Part shown: in pieces, positions 1 through 9,296 of the stretch
How positions within the stretch are numbered: position 1 is the first letter of the stretch
Layout: each line of letters starts with the position of its first letter
Source: Nocardia brasiliensis
GTDB lineage: Bacteria > Actinomycetota > Actinomycetes > Mycobacteriales > Mycobacteriaceae
Direction of reading: 5' to 3'
Assembly: GCF_011801125.1 (NCBI RefSeq)
Contig: NZ_CP046171.1
Location: 1,922,001-1,986,000, forward strand
Length of the DNA stretch: 64,000 nt
Program-made: the position numbers and the translations under genes
The notes under the pieces: generated by a model
The model's input: the letters and a program-made list of their open reading frames with translations, nothing else
What the model was told of the DNA's origin: nothing
The model's database searches: none

Positions 1-457
1 CATCGCGAAGTCCACACTCTCGCAATTGGAATCGGGCACCGGCAATCCGAGTATCGAGACGCTGTGGGCGCTGTGCGTCGCGCTGGACATGCCCTTCTCG
101 CGCCTGCTCGATCCGCCGCGACCGCGGGTTCAGGTGATTCGCGCGGGGGAGGGGCCGGTGCTGGCGGCCGAGCGTTCCGACTATCGCGCCGCGTTGCTGG
201 CGGCCAGCCCGCCAGGCACGCGCCGCGACCTGTTCCGGGTGACCGCCGAACCCGGGCACGCGCGCAGCTCGGACCCGCATATGCCGGGCTCGGTCGAACA
301 TGTGCTGCTCGCGGCGGGCCGGGCCATGGTCGGTCTGGCCGACGAGCCGGTCGAACTGCACCCCGGCGACTACACCTCGTATCCGAGCGATCTCCCGCAC
401 GTCTTCGAGGCGCTCGAACCCGGCACCTGGGCGATGCTGGTGAACGAATACCCGTGA
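1..457 (+). CDS. XRE-family regulator with C-terminal cupin domain (5' end outside window)
   Basis: The reading frame is open from base 2 and runs in from the left edge, so this is the 3' part of a gene. The first visible residues (IAKSTLSQLESGTGNPSIET) are the recognition-helix half of a Cro/C1-type helix-turn-helix. A linker follows, then a small cupin barrel at about residues 70-150 with the P/H-rich segment SSDPHMPGSVEH and the end motif HPGDYTSYPSDLPHVF. This HTH-cupin architecture is typical of one-component regulators of small-molecule metabolism or efflux. The ligand cannot be read from the sequence. It ends 22 bp before the convergent HNH gene. Confidence 0.85.
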   Translation, partial: IAKSTLSQLESGTGNPSIETLWALCVALDMPFSRLLDPPRPRVQVIRAGEGPVLAAERSDYRAALLAASPPGTRRDLFRVTAEPGHARSSDPHMPGSVEHVLLAAGRAMVGLADEPVELHPGDYTSYPSDLPHVFEALEPGTWAMLVNEYP

Positions 458-479
458 GCCACCGAGGCGTTCGGGACGG

Positions 480-1184
480 TCAGGCCGCGCCCTCGCCGAG
501 GTACTGCAACCAGACCGGGTCGAGATCGGCCGTGGTGGACAGCAGCCGCCAGTGCGGGCCCTTGGGCGAGACCAGCGGTGCGCGCAATGTCCAGCCCAGC
601 TCGCTCAACAGCTTGTCGGCTTTGCGGTGATTGCACGGCGCACAACTGGCGACGCAGTTCTCCCAGGAGTGTTCGCCGCCCCGGCTGCGCGGGATGACGT
701 GGTCGATGGTTTCGGCCTTGCTCCCGCAGTAGCCGCAGCGATAGCGGTCGCGATGCATGAGGGCGGCGCGGGTCATCGGCACGCGGGCCCGATACGGCAC
801 GTGGACGTAGCTGCGCAGGCGGATCACCGAGGGAATGGTGACGGCGGACTCGGCGGAGTGGACTACCGGGCCGTCGGCGTCATGATGGACGGTGTCGGCC
901 TTGTCGCAGATGAGCAGGACGATCGCGCGGCGCGCGGACAGAGCGGTGAGCGGCTCGTAGGTGGCGTTCAACAGCAGCACTCGGCGCTTCAACCAGCTCG
1001 GTGTCTCACTGGGCGGCGGTGCGAAGCGGTGCGCATGCTCGGGATGACCGTGATGCGCGCCCGGATGATAATCGGACAAGATATGCAGCGGAGTAGCCCC
1101 CGACCCACGATTGTGGACGTCGGCGGGCTGGAGTTGTCGATGCGCTCGCGCCTCGTGTGACCTGGCGCTATGCCGCTGCTTCAT
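480..1184 (-). CDS. HNH endonuclease family protein
   Basis: A 234-residue protein. The conserved part starts with RRVLLLNATYEPLTALSARR at about residue 67. The C-terminal HNH module has two CxxC pairs (CGYCG near residue 150 and CAPC near 182) that would bind a structural zinc, and the IDHVIPRSRGG core carrying the catalytic His. The layout matches actinobacterial HNH proteins found next to glbO (Rv2469c-like, from memory). The first 60 residues are His-rich and poorly conserved. The ATG at 1184 is kept because a GAGG ribosome-binding site lies about 6 nt upstream, though a later start is possible. The DNA target and biological role are unknown. Confidence 0.8.
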   Translation of the reverse strand: MKQRHSARSHEARAHRQLQPADVHNRGSGATPLHILSDYHPGAHHGHPEHAHRFAPPPSETPSWLKRRVLLLNATYEPLTALSARRAIVLLICDKADTVHHDADGPVVHSAESAVTIPSVIRLRSYVHVPYRARVPMTRAALMHRDRYRCGYCGSKAETIDHVIPRSRGGEHSWENCVASCAPCNHRKADKLLSELGWTLRAPLVSPKGPHWRLLSTTADLDPVWLQYLGEGAA

Positions 1185-1532
1185 CTGGACCTCAATTTCA
1201 TGATTGGCAGGATCATGCTGTTAGCTCGGCAGAGATTGCCACTCAGTTGACCATGGAACGACGGCCATTGCACGGTGATTTTCAACAATGTCCGGTTAAC
1301 TGTGGCTGAAGAGCCACCAGTCCGCGATTTTCTACCGCCGGAAACGGCCATGTGGGCGGGCTGTGCGACCACGAGCGCGGCGATCGGAGCGCGCTTGCCC
1401 GCAACGGCCGCGCGCCGCGGAATTGGCGATCGTCGCGATTCTCGGCGATAACCGTGGGGATGGGGCAAAGGTGACGGGGCGCTGGGAAGGTCGCACAATG
1501 GTTGAGGCGCATCCAGCGAATCGAGAGGGTCT
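1185..1532. other. Divergent intergenic region, HNH gene / glbO
   Basis: About 350 bp separate two divergently transcribed genes. I see no convincing coding frame. It must hold both promoters. A TTGACC hexamer lies near 1248, and an AT-richer patch (gattttcaacaatgtccgg) follows at about 1278. No strong inverted repeat was found. Confidence 0.5.
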
Positions 1533-1961
1533 ATGACTTCGGGCGAGCAGGCAGCAGCGGCAACGGCGGGCGAGCCGACGACGTCGTTCTACGAGGCGGT
1601 CGGCGGGGCGGAGACGTTCCGGCGCATCGTCGCCTCGTTCTACCGCGAGGTGGCGGCCGACGAGGTGCTCCGCCCGCTCTACCCAGAGCAGGACCTCGGT
1701 CCCGCCGAACGCAGGCTGCGGATGTTCCTCGAGCAATATTGGGGCGGCCCCCGCACCTACTCCGAGGAGCGTGGCCATCCGCGGCTGCGGATGCGGCACA
1801 ACCCGTTCGTCATCGGGCCGATCGAGCGCGACGCGTGGCTGCGCTGCATGCGAATCGCCGTGGCCGAGATCGAACCCGAGCTGCTCGACGACGAGCATCG
1901 CAAGGCGCTGCTCGACTATATGGAGATGGCGGCGAATTCGCTGATGAACGCACCCTGGTGA
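1533..1961 (+). CDS. glbO: Group II truncated haemoglobin (GlbO type)
   Basis: A 142-residue 2-on-2 globin. Visible hallmarks are the FYEAVGG start of the fold, the B-helix Tyr in VASFYREV, the E-helix segment FLEQYWGGP, the proximal His in RMRHNPF and the G-helix Trp in DAWLRCM. Together these are the group II signature. Members bind O2, NO and peroxide through b-type haem and are linked to respiration and redox protection. The ATG follows a gagagggtct stretch about 6 nt upstream. In M. tuberculosis glbO also lies between an HNH gene and aglA, which matches here. Confidence 0.93.
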   Translation: MTSGEQAAAATAGEPTTSFYEAVGGAETFRRIVASFYREVAADEVLRPLYPEQDLGPAERRLRMFLEQYWGGPRTYSEERGHPRLRMRHNPFVIGPIERDAWLRCMRIAVAEIEPELLDDEHRKALLDYMEMAANSLMNAPW

Positions 1962-2106
1962 GGTCGCCGCACGCGCGTACCCCTGCGGCCCGAGGTACTT
2001 CCCGTCTCGGCCGACGCATCCGCGCGCTCGCTGGCAATTTGCCCGAAGTTGAGATTACTGCTCCGCCTAAGGGTTTTTACCGTAGATCTTTGGCACTATT
2101 GCCTGT

Positions 2107-3708
2107 GTGACTGATACACCAGCCGGGCCGGCGACGGTGGATCGCAGCACACCACCATGGTGGCGGTCGGCCGTGTTCTACCAGGTATATCCCCGATCCT
2201 TCGCGGATTCCGACGGCGACGGCGTCGGTGATCTCGGCGGGGTCCGCGACAAGCTCGGCTACCTGGAACTACTCGGGGTCGACGCGCTCTGGGTGTGTCC
2301 GGTGATGCGCTCGCCGATGGCCGACGGCGGCTACGACGTCGCCGATCCCCGCGATATCGACCCGATGTTCGGCGGGCTGGCCGCGATGGACGAGCTGATC
2401 GCCGAGGCGCACTATCGCCAGATCAAGATCACGATGGACCTGGTGCCCAACCACACCAGCAGCGAGCATCCGTGGTTCCACGAGGCGCTCGAGGCGGGGC
2501 CGGGCAGCCCCGAACGCGCCCGCTACATCTTCCGCGACGGACGCGGGCCGGGTGGCGACGAGCCGCCGAACAACTGGCCGAGCATCTTCGGCGGTCCGGC
2601 CTGGAGCCGGGTCCGCGAAGCCGACGGCACGCCCGGTCAGTGGTATCTGCACATCTTCGCGCCCGAACAGCCGGATCTGAACTGGGAAAACCCGGAGGTG
2701 GCCGCGGACTTCGAGAAAACGCTGCGCTTCTGGCTCGACCGCGGCGTCGACGGCTTCCGGATCGACGTGGCGCACGGCATGGCCAAGCCCGAAGGGCTGC
2801 CGGACATGGCGAAGGTCACCTCCGCGTTGCTCGTCAACGATGACGACGATCTGCGCTTCAACAATCCGGCGGTGCACGAGATCCACCGGCGCATCCGCAC
2901 GGTGCTCGACGAATATCCCGACGTGGTGTCCATCGGCGAGGTATGGGTCAACGACAACGTCCGCTTCGGTGAATACGTCCGTGCCGACGAACTGCACCTG
3001 GCGTTCAACTTCCGCTTGGCCGAGACCGAGTTCGACGCGGACAGTGTGCGCGACGCGATCGACAACTCGCTCGCCGCGGTCACTCCGGTAGCCGCCGCCC
3101 CCACCTGGACGTTGTCCAACCACGACATCAAGCGCGAGGTCACCCGTTACGGCGGCGGACCGGTGGGGGTGGCCCGGGCACGCGCGATGATCCTGCTCGA
3201 GCTCGCGTTGCCCGGGGCCGTGTTCATCTACAACGGTGCCGAACTCGGCCTGCCGAACGTGGACGACCTGCCGGACGACGCGCTCCAGGACCCGGCGTGG
3301 GAACGGTCCGGGCACAGCGAACGCGGCCGCGACGGTTGCCGGGTGCCGATTCCCTGGGAGGGCGACACGCCACCGTTCGGATTCACCACCGGCACACCGT
3401 GGTTGCCGATGCCCGCCGCCTGGGCGAGCGATACGGTCGAGGCGCAGTTGGAGGAACTCGGCTCGACCCTTTCGCTGTACCGGATGGCCATCGAGCTGCG
3501 CGGCATGCGGCCGGAGTTCGCGGGCGACCGGATCGAGTGGTACGGCAGCCCGCCCGGTTGCCTCGCGTTCCGTCGTCCGGGCGGACTGGTCTGCGTGCTC
3601 AACGCCTCGAACACGCCGACCCAACTGCCACCCGGCGACGTGCTGCTCGCCAGCGTCCCACTCGAGGGTGGGCTGCTGCCGCCGAACGCGTCCGCCTGGC
3701 TGGTCTAG
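2107..3708 (+). CDS. aglA: Alpha-glucosidase / oligo-1,6-glucosidase-type maltase (GH13)
   Basis: A 533-residue cytoplasmic GH13 enzyme, the usual length for the family. Conserved region I is DLVPNHTSSEHPWF. The nucleophile Asp is in GFRIDVAHG, the acid/base Glu in VSIGEVWV, and the stabilising HD pair in TLSNHDIKR. It should hydrolyse alpha-1,4 or alpha-1,6 glucosides from trehalose or glycogen turnover. The start is GTG at 2107. No Shine-Dalgarno sequence is evident, but a CACTAT -10-like hexamer lies at 2094-2099, only 7 nt upstream, so a leaderless transcript is plausible (inference). Substrate preference cannot be decided from sequence. Confidence 0.92.
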   Translation: MTDTPAGPATVDRSTPPWWRSAVFYQVYPRSFADSDGDGVGDLGGVRDKLGYLELLGVDALWVCPVMRSPMADGGYDVADPRDIDPMFGGLAAMDELIAEAHYRQIKITMDLVPNHTSSEHPWFHEALEAGPGSPERARYIFRDGRGPGGDEPPNNWPSIFGGPAWSRVREADGTPGQWYLHIFAPEQPDLNWENPEVAADFEKTLRFWLDRGVDGFRIDVAHGMAKPEGLPDMAKVTSALLVNDDDDLRFNNPAVHEIHRRIRTVLDEYPDVVSIGEVWVNDNVRFGEYVRADELHLAFNFRLAETEFDADSVRDAIDNSLAAVTPVAAAPTWTLSNHDIKREVTRYGGGPVGVARARAMILLELALPGAVFIYNGAELGLPNVDDLPDDALQDPAWERSGHSERGRDGCRVPIPWEGDTPPFGFTTGTPWLPMPAAWASDTVEAQLEELGSTLSLYRMAIELRGMRPEFAGDRIEWYGSPPGCLAFRRPGGLVCVLNASNTPTQLPPGDVLLASVPLEGGLLPPNASAWLV

Positions 3709-3954
3709 TGATCACCCGAGTGCGTGTGCACAGCTGAGCCGGAGTGCGTGCGCAATGGCAAAATCGCTGGGCGCCAAGGGATTTGCTGGAATTCCAGCTG
3801 CGACCGAGCGTGGTCCAGTGCGTTTGCGTGGGTCTCGCACCTGATCGCGGGCGGGCGGTCGCAGGGTGCCGCGACGGGTCCGGACGGAGGGCGACACGGT
3901 GGGTGAGGGCCACCAGAAGGCGAACTACTACACAGCATCGTCTACCGTTGGACT

Positions 3955-4257
3955 GTGAGCATTCTCGAGACAGTGCTGATCTTCGGCGGCATCCCGCTGG
4001 TGATTTATGGCGCGATCGCCGGATTGTCGTATCTCGGTAAGCCACTCGCTGGTGAGAAGCCGGCCCACTACGACCTCGGTCAGCAGTGGACGTCGGCGCC
4101 GGTGCTGTGGAGTGCGACCGACGAGGTGACCTCGGCGGTTCATCACGAAAGGGCGGAAGAGGCGCACGGCGGGCATGCGGAGCCGCATGGTCATCACGCG
4201 GCCATCGACGCCCCCAAGGCGGAGCTGATCGGAGGCCGGGCAAGTGGCAAGTTCTAA
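3955..4257 (+). CDS. Small conserved membrane-anchored protein, His-rich tail
   Basis: A 100-residue protein starting with GTG. One N-terminal transmembrane segment covers residues 3-28 (ILETVLIFGGIPLVIYGAI). A soluble part follows with a His/Glu/Ala-rich stretch near residues 63-85 (HHERAEEAHGGHAEPHGHH) that could bind metal, which is speculation. No enzyme family is recognised. Its position and length match the Rv2472-type gene downstream of aglA. It overlaps the next gene by 14 bp (4244-4257), so translation of the two is probably coupled. Confidence 0.75.
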   Translation: MSILETVLIFGGIPLVIYGAIAGLSYLGKPLAGEKPAHYDLGQQWTSAPVLWSATDEVTSAVHHERAEEAHGGHAEPHGHHAAIDAPKAELIGGRASGKF

Positions 4258-4708
4258 GTGGCCCGCGGTGGTCGAGGCCGACCTGCCGCACGGGTACGTC
4301 GTCACCAGCAGCGGACGCGTGTCCGGTGTGCACGAGGCAGGCGACGTGTTCAAGGAGGCCCCGTTCAGCGATGAAGAGCGCCTGACCGTCGACAACGTGC
4401 TCACCGAGGCGACCCGCGCGACCAAGGTGCGGTTCAACATCTACATCGGCGATCTCGGCGCCGATCCGGCCGCGGGCGCGGACGCGATCTTCCCCTCGAC
4501 CCCCGAGGCGAAGGGGTCGGTGCTCATCGCCGTCTCGCCCAACGACAAGGCGATCGAGGTGCGCTCCGGTCGCGATGTGGCCGACCGCGCGAACGACCGC
4601 GTCTGCCAGCTCGGCGTCACCGCCGCGCTGAGCTCGTTCCGGCAGGGGCAGCTGATCGACGGACTGGTTTCCGCGGTCCGCGTGATGGCCGCCGCCATCG
4701 GCCGCTGA
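4244..4708 (+). CDS. DUF5130 family protein (TPM-domain-like)
   Basis: A 154-residue soluble protein. The segments FSDEERLTVDNVLTEATRAT, RFNIYIGDLG and VLIAVSPNDKAIEVRSG have the organisation of actinobacterial DUF5130 proteins, which are distantly related to the TPM fold (N-terminal helix, strand, and a Val-rich strand before a helical C-terminus). Function is unknown. It overlaps the membrane-protein gene upstream by 14 bp, and a strong hairpin lies 75 bp downstream, so the two form a compact unit. Confidence 0.78.
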   Translation: MASSKWPAVVEADLPHGYVVTSSGRVSGVHEAGDVFKEAPFSDEERLTVDNVLTEATRATKVRFNIYIGDLGADPAAGADAIFPSTPEAKGSVLIAVSPNDKAIEVRSGRDVADRANDRVCQLGVTAALSSFRQGQLIDGLVSAVRVMAAAIGR

Positions 4709-4782
4709 GTATCCGAAACCAGGCGTTACCGCCGCTGGGCGGTCGCGTGCCGCATCGGCGAAACCGCGAGCGTGTTCTTCTT

Positions 4783-4817
4783 CCGGCGCGCACACCCGAG
4801 CAGGGTGTGCGCGCCGG
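4783..4817 (+). terminator. Rho-independent-type terminator after the DUF5130 gene
   Basis: A perfect 15-bp inverted repeat (4783-4797 with 4803-4817) has a 5-nt loop (gagca) and is followed by TTTCGTTCG. It lies in the spacer between two same-strand genes and would isolate them. Confidence 0.75.
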
Positions 4818-4921
4818 TTTCGTTCGCGTGCACCAGCGCGCGCAGACGTGATCCGATTCTTTTCGGCAAGCACCAGATATAGGGGTTGTTGGTCGTCGCG
4901 CCGCTCGCGCACCGTGGGGAG

Positions 4922-5719
4922 ATGCAGATTCTTGTCACGGGAGCCACCGGCAACATCGGTCGCAAGGTCGTCGATCATCTCGTCGCGGCCGGAGCGCCCA
5001 ACGTGCGTGCGCTCACCAACAACCCGGCGCGGGCCGCGCTGCCCGCGGGCGTCGAAGTCGTCGAGGGCTACCTGGGCCGCGTGTCCTCGCTGCCCGCCGC
5101 GTTCGAGGGGGTCGACCGGATGTATCTCGCGCCGCTGCTGGACACCGTCGACGAGGTGGTGGCGCTGGCCGAGCAGGCTGGTGTCAAGCAGATCGTGGAT
5201 CTCTCGGGCGAAGCCCATTGGACGCCGATCGTGACCGCGGTCGAGAACTCGGGGATCGACTGGACGCATCTGTTCACCGGTGACTTCATCGAGAACTCCA
5301 CGATCTGGGCCGATCAGATCCGTGCGTCCGACGAGATTCGCGATCCGTTCCCCGAGGTCGCGAGCATGCCGATCACGATGGACGACATCGCGCGGGTCGC
5401 CGCGGCGGTCCTGCTCTCCGACGGTCACACGGGCCGGACCTACGAGCTCACCGGTCCGCAGGCACTCACTCGTGCCGAGCGCGTCCAGCAGATCGGCACG
5501 GCGCTCGGGCGGCGGCTCACGGTGCGAAAGGTGCCGCGCGAGGAGGCGATTCAGATCTTCGCCCGCAGCATGGGGGACGGCGCCGAATGGTACGTGGACA
5601 CGACCGGATCTATGGTCGGTTGGCAGCCCGAACCCACCGGCACCGTGGCGGAGCTCACCGGTAGTCCCGCCACCACGTTCGCGAGCTGGGCGGCGGCCAA
5701 TACCGCGGCCTTCGCGTGA
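4922..5719 (+). CDS. NmrA-like NAD(P)-binding oxidoreductase
   Basis: A 265-residue Rossmann-fold protein. It begins MQILVTGATGNIGRKVVDHL with the GxxGxxG dinucleotide motif. The middle (VKQIVDLSGEAHWTPIVTAV) lacks the classical SDR Tyr-x-x-x-Lys pair, and the C-terminal part is helical and substrate-binding. This is the NmrA / SDR_a5 type, whose members reduce quinones or sense the NADP/NADPH ratio. ATG 4922 is chosen because it opens the first beta strand directly. An in-frame upstream ATG at 4886 would add 12 non-conserved residues. A second, distantly similar member lies at 58738-59574. Confidence 0.82.
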   Translation: MQILVTGATGNIGRKVVDHLVAAGAPNVRALTNNPARAALPAGVEVVEGYLGRVSSLPAAFEGVDRMYLAPLLDTVDEVVALAEQAGVKQIVDLSGEAHWTPIVTAVENSGIDWTHLFTGDFIENSTIWADQIRASDEIRDPFPEVASMPITMDDIARVAAAVLLSDGHTGRTYELTGPQALTRAERVQQIGTALGRRLTVRKVPREEAIQIFARSMGDGAEWYVDTTGSMVGWQPEPTGTVAELTGSPATTFASWAAANTAAFA

Positions 5720-5727
5720 ACGACGAA

Positions 5728-5765
5728 GCCCCCGCCCCGGTCCGGTGATCCGGCGGGGCGGGGGC
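5728..5765. terminator. Bidirectional terminator between convergent genes (NmrA / pepN)
   Basis: A 12-bp perfect stem of alternating C and G runs (5728-5739 with 5754-5765) encloses a loop with its own small CCGG/CCGG hairpin. It lies in the 54-bp gap between the two convergent stop codons. Confidence 0.75.
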
Positions 5766-5773
5766 ACGACGCA

Positions 5774-8353
5774 CTAGCGCGCGTCGAACGCGCGGGCGCG
5801 CAGGGCGCGTTCGACGCCCGCCTTGCCCTCGCTGACCAGGCGGCGCAGGGCGGGCGGGAGGTCACCGGCGAGGAACTTGTCGGCGGCGGCGACCGCGTCG
5901 GCGCTGACGTCCCAGATCGGGTACAGGCCGACCACCACGGTCTGCGCGACCTCGCTGGAGCGCCGTTCCCAGACCTGCGGTACCTCGGCGAAGTAGCGCT
6001 CGACGTACGGCGCGAGCAACTCGGCCTGACCGACCGGCGCGAAACCGGCGACGATCGCGCGGGTGGTGATGTTGGAGACCGAGTCGTCCTCGAACACCGT
6101 GTGCCACGCCTGCGCCTTGACCTCCGCGATCGGACGCGCGGTCGCCGCCGTGGCCGCCTGGCGCTTGCCCGCCGCGGTCGGGTCGTTGGCGAGCTCCTGG
6201 TCGATGAACGGGGTGGCCAGGCCGTCGGCGTCGATCTCGCCCGCGATCGCCAGCGCGATGACCAGGCGCCAGCGCAGGTCGGTGTCGACCACGAGGCCGG
6301 GCAGTCCGACCTTGGCCGGGTCGCCGTCGAGCAGCTCGCGCAGCACCTCGGTGTGCCAGGCCGACAGCTTGGCGCCGGCGAGCGCGTTGACGAAGGCCAG
6401 TTGATGATCCGAGCCCGCCTCGGCCTCGCGCGCGAGTTCCAGCAGCCGGTCCGCGTACTCGGTCCAGCCGGTGCTCGCCGCCCATTCCGGGTCGGCGTAG
6501 CTGGCGAGTGCGAGGTTGGCCTGCATCAGGAGTCGTTGCACCACACCGATTTCGGTCTCCGCACCGACGCCGCGCTGGACCAGCGCGAGGTAGTCGCGGG
6601 CCCGCAGTTCGGCCTGCCTGGTCATCTCCCACGCGGCCGACCAGGCCAGGGTACGGGGGAGCGGCTCGGCGATATCGGCGATTCGGTTGATCAGCACGTC
6701 CAGCGAGCCCGGGTCGAGGCGCACCGAGCAGTAGGTCAGGTCGTCGTCGTTCACCAGTACCAGCTGCCCGCTGGATGCGCCGACCAGCTCGGGCACGTCG
6801 GTGCGCTCGGCGGGGTCGAGGTCGAGCTCGACGCGCTTGGTGCGCACCAGCTTTCCGTCGTGGTCGTCGTACACGCCGATGGCGAGCCGGTGCACCCGGC
6901 GCTCGCCGGCGCCGGGTTCGGCGCCGTCCTGCACGACCGCGAACGAGGTGAACTTGCCGTCACCGTCGACCTCGAACTCGGGGCGCAGGGTGTTCAGGCC
7001 GGTGGTCTTGAGCCACTGCGCGCCCCAGGTGGAAAGGTCACGCCCGGAAGATTTTTCGAGCGCGGTGAGCAGATCGTCGAACGTCGCGTTGCCGTAGGCA
7101 TGGTCGGCGAAGTAGGCGCGCAGCCCGGCCAGGAACGGCTCGAGCCCGACGTAGGCGACGAGCTGCTTGAGCACCGAAGCGCCCTTGGCATAGGTGATTC
7201 CGTCGAAGTTGACCTCCACTGCGGCCAGGTCCGGGATGTCGGCGGCGATCGGGTGGGTGGAGGGCAGCTGGTCCTGCCGGTACGCCCAGGACTTCTCCAC
7301 GTTCGCGAAAGTTGTCCAGGCACTGGTGTATTCGGTCGCCTCGGCCTGGCACAGCACCGAGGCGAAGGTCGCGAACGACTCGTTCAGCCACAGGTCGTCC
7401 CACCACTTCATGGTGACCAGGTCGCCGAACCACATGTGTGCCATCTCGTGCAGCACGGTCTCGGCGCGACGCTCGTAGGACGCGCGCGTCACCTTGGACC
7501 GGAAGACGTAGTCCTCCAGGAAGGTCACCGCGCCCGCGTTCTCCATCGCGCCCGCGTTGAACTCCGGCACGAACAGCTGGTCGTACTTGCCGAACGCGTA
7601 CGGCACGCCGAAGTTGCTGTGGTAGAAGCCGAATCCCTGCTTCGTCTCGGTGAACAGCCGCTCGGCGTCCATGTGCTCGGCGAGCGAGGCGCGGCAGTAG
7701 ATGCCGAGCGGGATGCTGTCGTGGTCGTCGGTGTAGACGTCGGTCCACTGCGCGTACGGGCCCGCGATCAGCGCGACGAGGTAGGTGCTCATCCGCGGGG
7801 TGGTGCGGAAGACATGCTTACCCGGTTCTGCCGCAAGGGTTTCCACGACGGCGCTGTTGGAGATGACCTGCCAGTCCTGCGGCGCGGTGACCCGCACGTC
7901 GAAGGTGGCCTTCAGGTCCGGCTGGTCGAAGCACGCGAACATCCGCTTGGCGTCGGCGGTTTCGAACTGGGAGTACAGGTAGACGGCGTCGTCGGTCGGA
8001 TCGACGAAGCGGTGCAGGCCCTCGCCGGTGTGGGAGTACTCGCAGTCGGCCTCCACCACCAGTTCGTTGGTCGCGGCCAGGTCGGGCAGCGTGATGCCGG
8101 TGGACTCGTCGTAGCCGGTGACGTCGAGCGCGGTGCCGTTGAGCACCGCCGAGCGCACGCCGCGTGCGACCAGATCGATGAACGTGCTCGCGCCCGGCGT
8201 CGCGGTGAAGGTGACGGTGCTGCGCGAGAAGAAGGTCTGTTCGCCCGGTTTGCCGGCACCGTCGGTCAGGTCGAGGTCGATGCGATAGTTCTCGACCGAG
8301 ACGGTCGAGGCGCGTTCGATGGCCTGGTCGCGAGTCAGGTTCGGTGCGGACAT
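5774..8353 (-). CDS. pepN: Aminopeptidase N (M1 zinc metallopeptidase)
   Basis: An 859-residue cytosolic aminopeptidase. The GAMEN substrate-binding motif is visible near residue 270. The zinc site HEMAH follows, with the third ligand in LWLNESFA 18 residues later. The C-terminal ERAP1-like helical domain is complete, and the length is normal for the actinobacterial family. It removes N-terminal residues from peptides during protein turnover. The start is ATG 8353 (MSAPNLTRDQAIERA), preceded by an AAGGAG site. A further-upstream ATG would add 45 unconserved residues. It diverges from purC across about 110 bp. Confidence 0.95.
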   Translation of the reverse strand: MSAPNLTRDQAIERASTVSVENYRIDLDLTDGAGKPGEQTFFSRSTVTFTATPGASTFIDLVARGVRSAVLNGTALDVTGYDESTGITLPDLAATNELVVEADCEYSHTGEGLHRFVDPTDDAVYLYSQFETADAKRMFACFDQPDLKATFDVRVTAPQDWQVISNSAVVETLAAEPGKHVFRTTPRMSTYLVALIAGPYAQWTDVYTDDHDSIPLGIYCRASLAEHMDAERLFTETKQGFGFYHSNFGVPYAFGKYDQLFVPEFNAGAMENAGAVTFLEDYVFRSKVTRASYERRAETVLHEMAHMWFGDLVTMKWWDDLWLNESFATFASVLCQAEATEYTSAWTTFANVEKSWAYRQDQLPSTHPIAADIPDLAAVEVNFDGITYAKGASVLKQLVAYVGLEPFLAGLRAYFADHAYGNATFDDLLTALEKSSGRDLSTWGAQWLKTTGLNTLRPEFEVDGDGKFTSFAVVQDGAEPGAGERRVHRLAIGVYDDHDGKLVRTKRVELDLDPAERTDVPELVGASSGQLVLVNDDDLTYCSVRLDPGSLDVLINRIADIAEPLPRTLAWSAAWEMTRQAELRARDYLALVQRGVGAETEIGVVQRLLMQANLALASYADPEWAASTGWTEYADRLLELAREAEAGSDHQLAFVNALAGAKLSAWHTEVLRELLDGDPAKVGLPGLVVDTDLRWRLVIALAIAGEIDADGLATPFIDQELANDPTAAGKRQAATAATARPIAEVKAQAWHTVFEDDSVSNITTRAIVAGFAPVGQAELLAPYVERYFAEVPQVWERRSSEVAQTVVVGLYPIWDVSADAVAAADKFLAGDLPPALRRLVSEGKAGVERALRARAFDAR

Positions 8354-8465
8354 AAGGCTCCTTCGGGTTCGAAGAACTACTCGGGCGCTCCCCACGATGC
8401 CACCTGGGTAAGGTTGCCCGCGCGGGACTTTTTTCTGAAACCCTATCCAGGAATGGAGCTGCGCA

Positions 8466-9290
8466 GTGAAGCATGTGCACGCCGGCAAGGTGCGCGACCT
8501 CTACGAGGACGGCGACACCCTGCTGCTCGTCGCGTCCGACCGGGTCTCGGTCTACGACGTGGTGCTGCCGACGCCGATCCCGGACAAGGGCGCGATGCTG
8601 ACCCAGCTGTCCAACTGGTGGTTCGACTACTTCACCGATGTGCCCAACCATGTGATCTCCGCGACCGATGTGCCCGCCGAGTTCGCCGGCCGTGCCATCC
8701 GGGTCAAGCCGCTGAAGATGGTGCAGGTCGAGTGCATCGCCCGCGGCTACCTGGTCGGGTCGGGCCTGAAGGAATATCAGCAGACCGGCGCGGTGTCCGG
8801 TGTCGCGCTGCCGCCCGGCCTGCGCGAGGGCGACAAGCTGCCCGAGCCGATCTTCACCCCGACCACCAAGGCGTCCGAGGGTCACGACGAGTCGATCACC
8901 TTCGACGATGTGGTGCACCAGGAGGGGCGCGCGGTGGCCGAGCGGCTGCGCGAGCTGACCCTGCACATCTACACCCGCGGTGCCGCGCACGCCGCCGAGC
9001 GCGGTGTCATCGTCGCCGACACCAAGGTCGAGTTCGGCTGGGACGGTGACACCCTCACCCTCGGTGACGAGGTGCTCACCTCCGATTCGTCGCGGTTCTG
9101 GCCCGCCGCCGAGTGGGAACCGGGCCGTCCGCAACGTTCCTTCGACAAGCAGTTCGTCCGGGACTGGTCCACGTCGACCGGATGGAACAAGGAATACCCC
9201 GGCCCCGAGATTCCGGCCGACATCGTCGAGGTCACCCGCCAGAAGTACCGCGAGGCTTACGAACTCATCACCGGCAGCACCTGGTCGTAG
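8466..9290 (+). CDS. purC: SAICAR synthetase (purine biosynthesis)
   Basis: A 274-residue enzyme joining aspartate to CAIR with ATP, step 7 of de novo IMP synthesis. Visible family motifs are GKVRDLYE near the N-terminus, TPIPDKGAMLTQLSNWWF, VECIARGYLVGSG, and IVADTKVEFG with SSRFWPA in the C-terminal half. The start is GTG 8466, supported by a GGAG site 7 nt upstream. The nearby ATG at 8453 is out of frame. Confidence 0.95.
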   Translation: MKHVHAGKVRDLYEDGDTLLLVASDRVSVYDVVLPTPIPDKGAMLTQLSNWWFDYFTDVPNHVISATDVPAEFAGRAIRVKPLKMVQVECIARGYLVGSGLKEYQQTGAVSGVALPPGLREGDKLPEPIFTPTTKASEGHDESITFDDVVHQEGRAVAERLRELTLHIYTRGAAHAAERGVIVADTKVEFGWDGDTLTLGDEVLTSDSSRFWPAAEWEPGRPQRSFDKQFVRDWSTSTGWNKEYPGPEIPADIVEVTRQKYREAYELITGSTWS

Positions 9291-9296
9291 CCCGGG

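Noticed and set aside
3599..5767. 722-codon minus-strand frame opposite several genes
   Set aside because: Composition is Arg/His/Asp-rich, and it runs antisense to four well-supported genes; it is a high-GC shadow frame.
6101..9049. 982-codon plus-strand frame across pepN and purC
   Set aside because: It is a shadow of pepN on the other strand with no recognisable domain.
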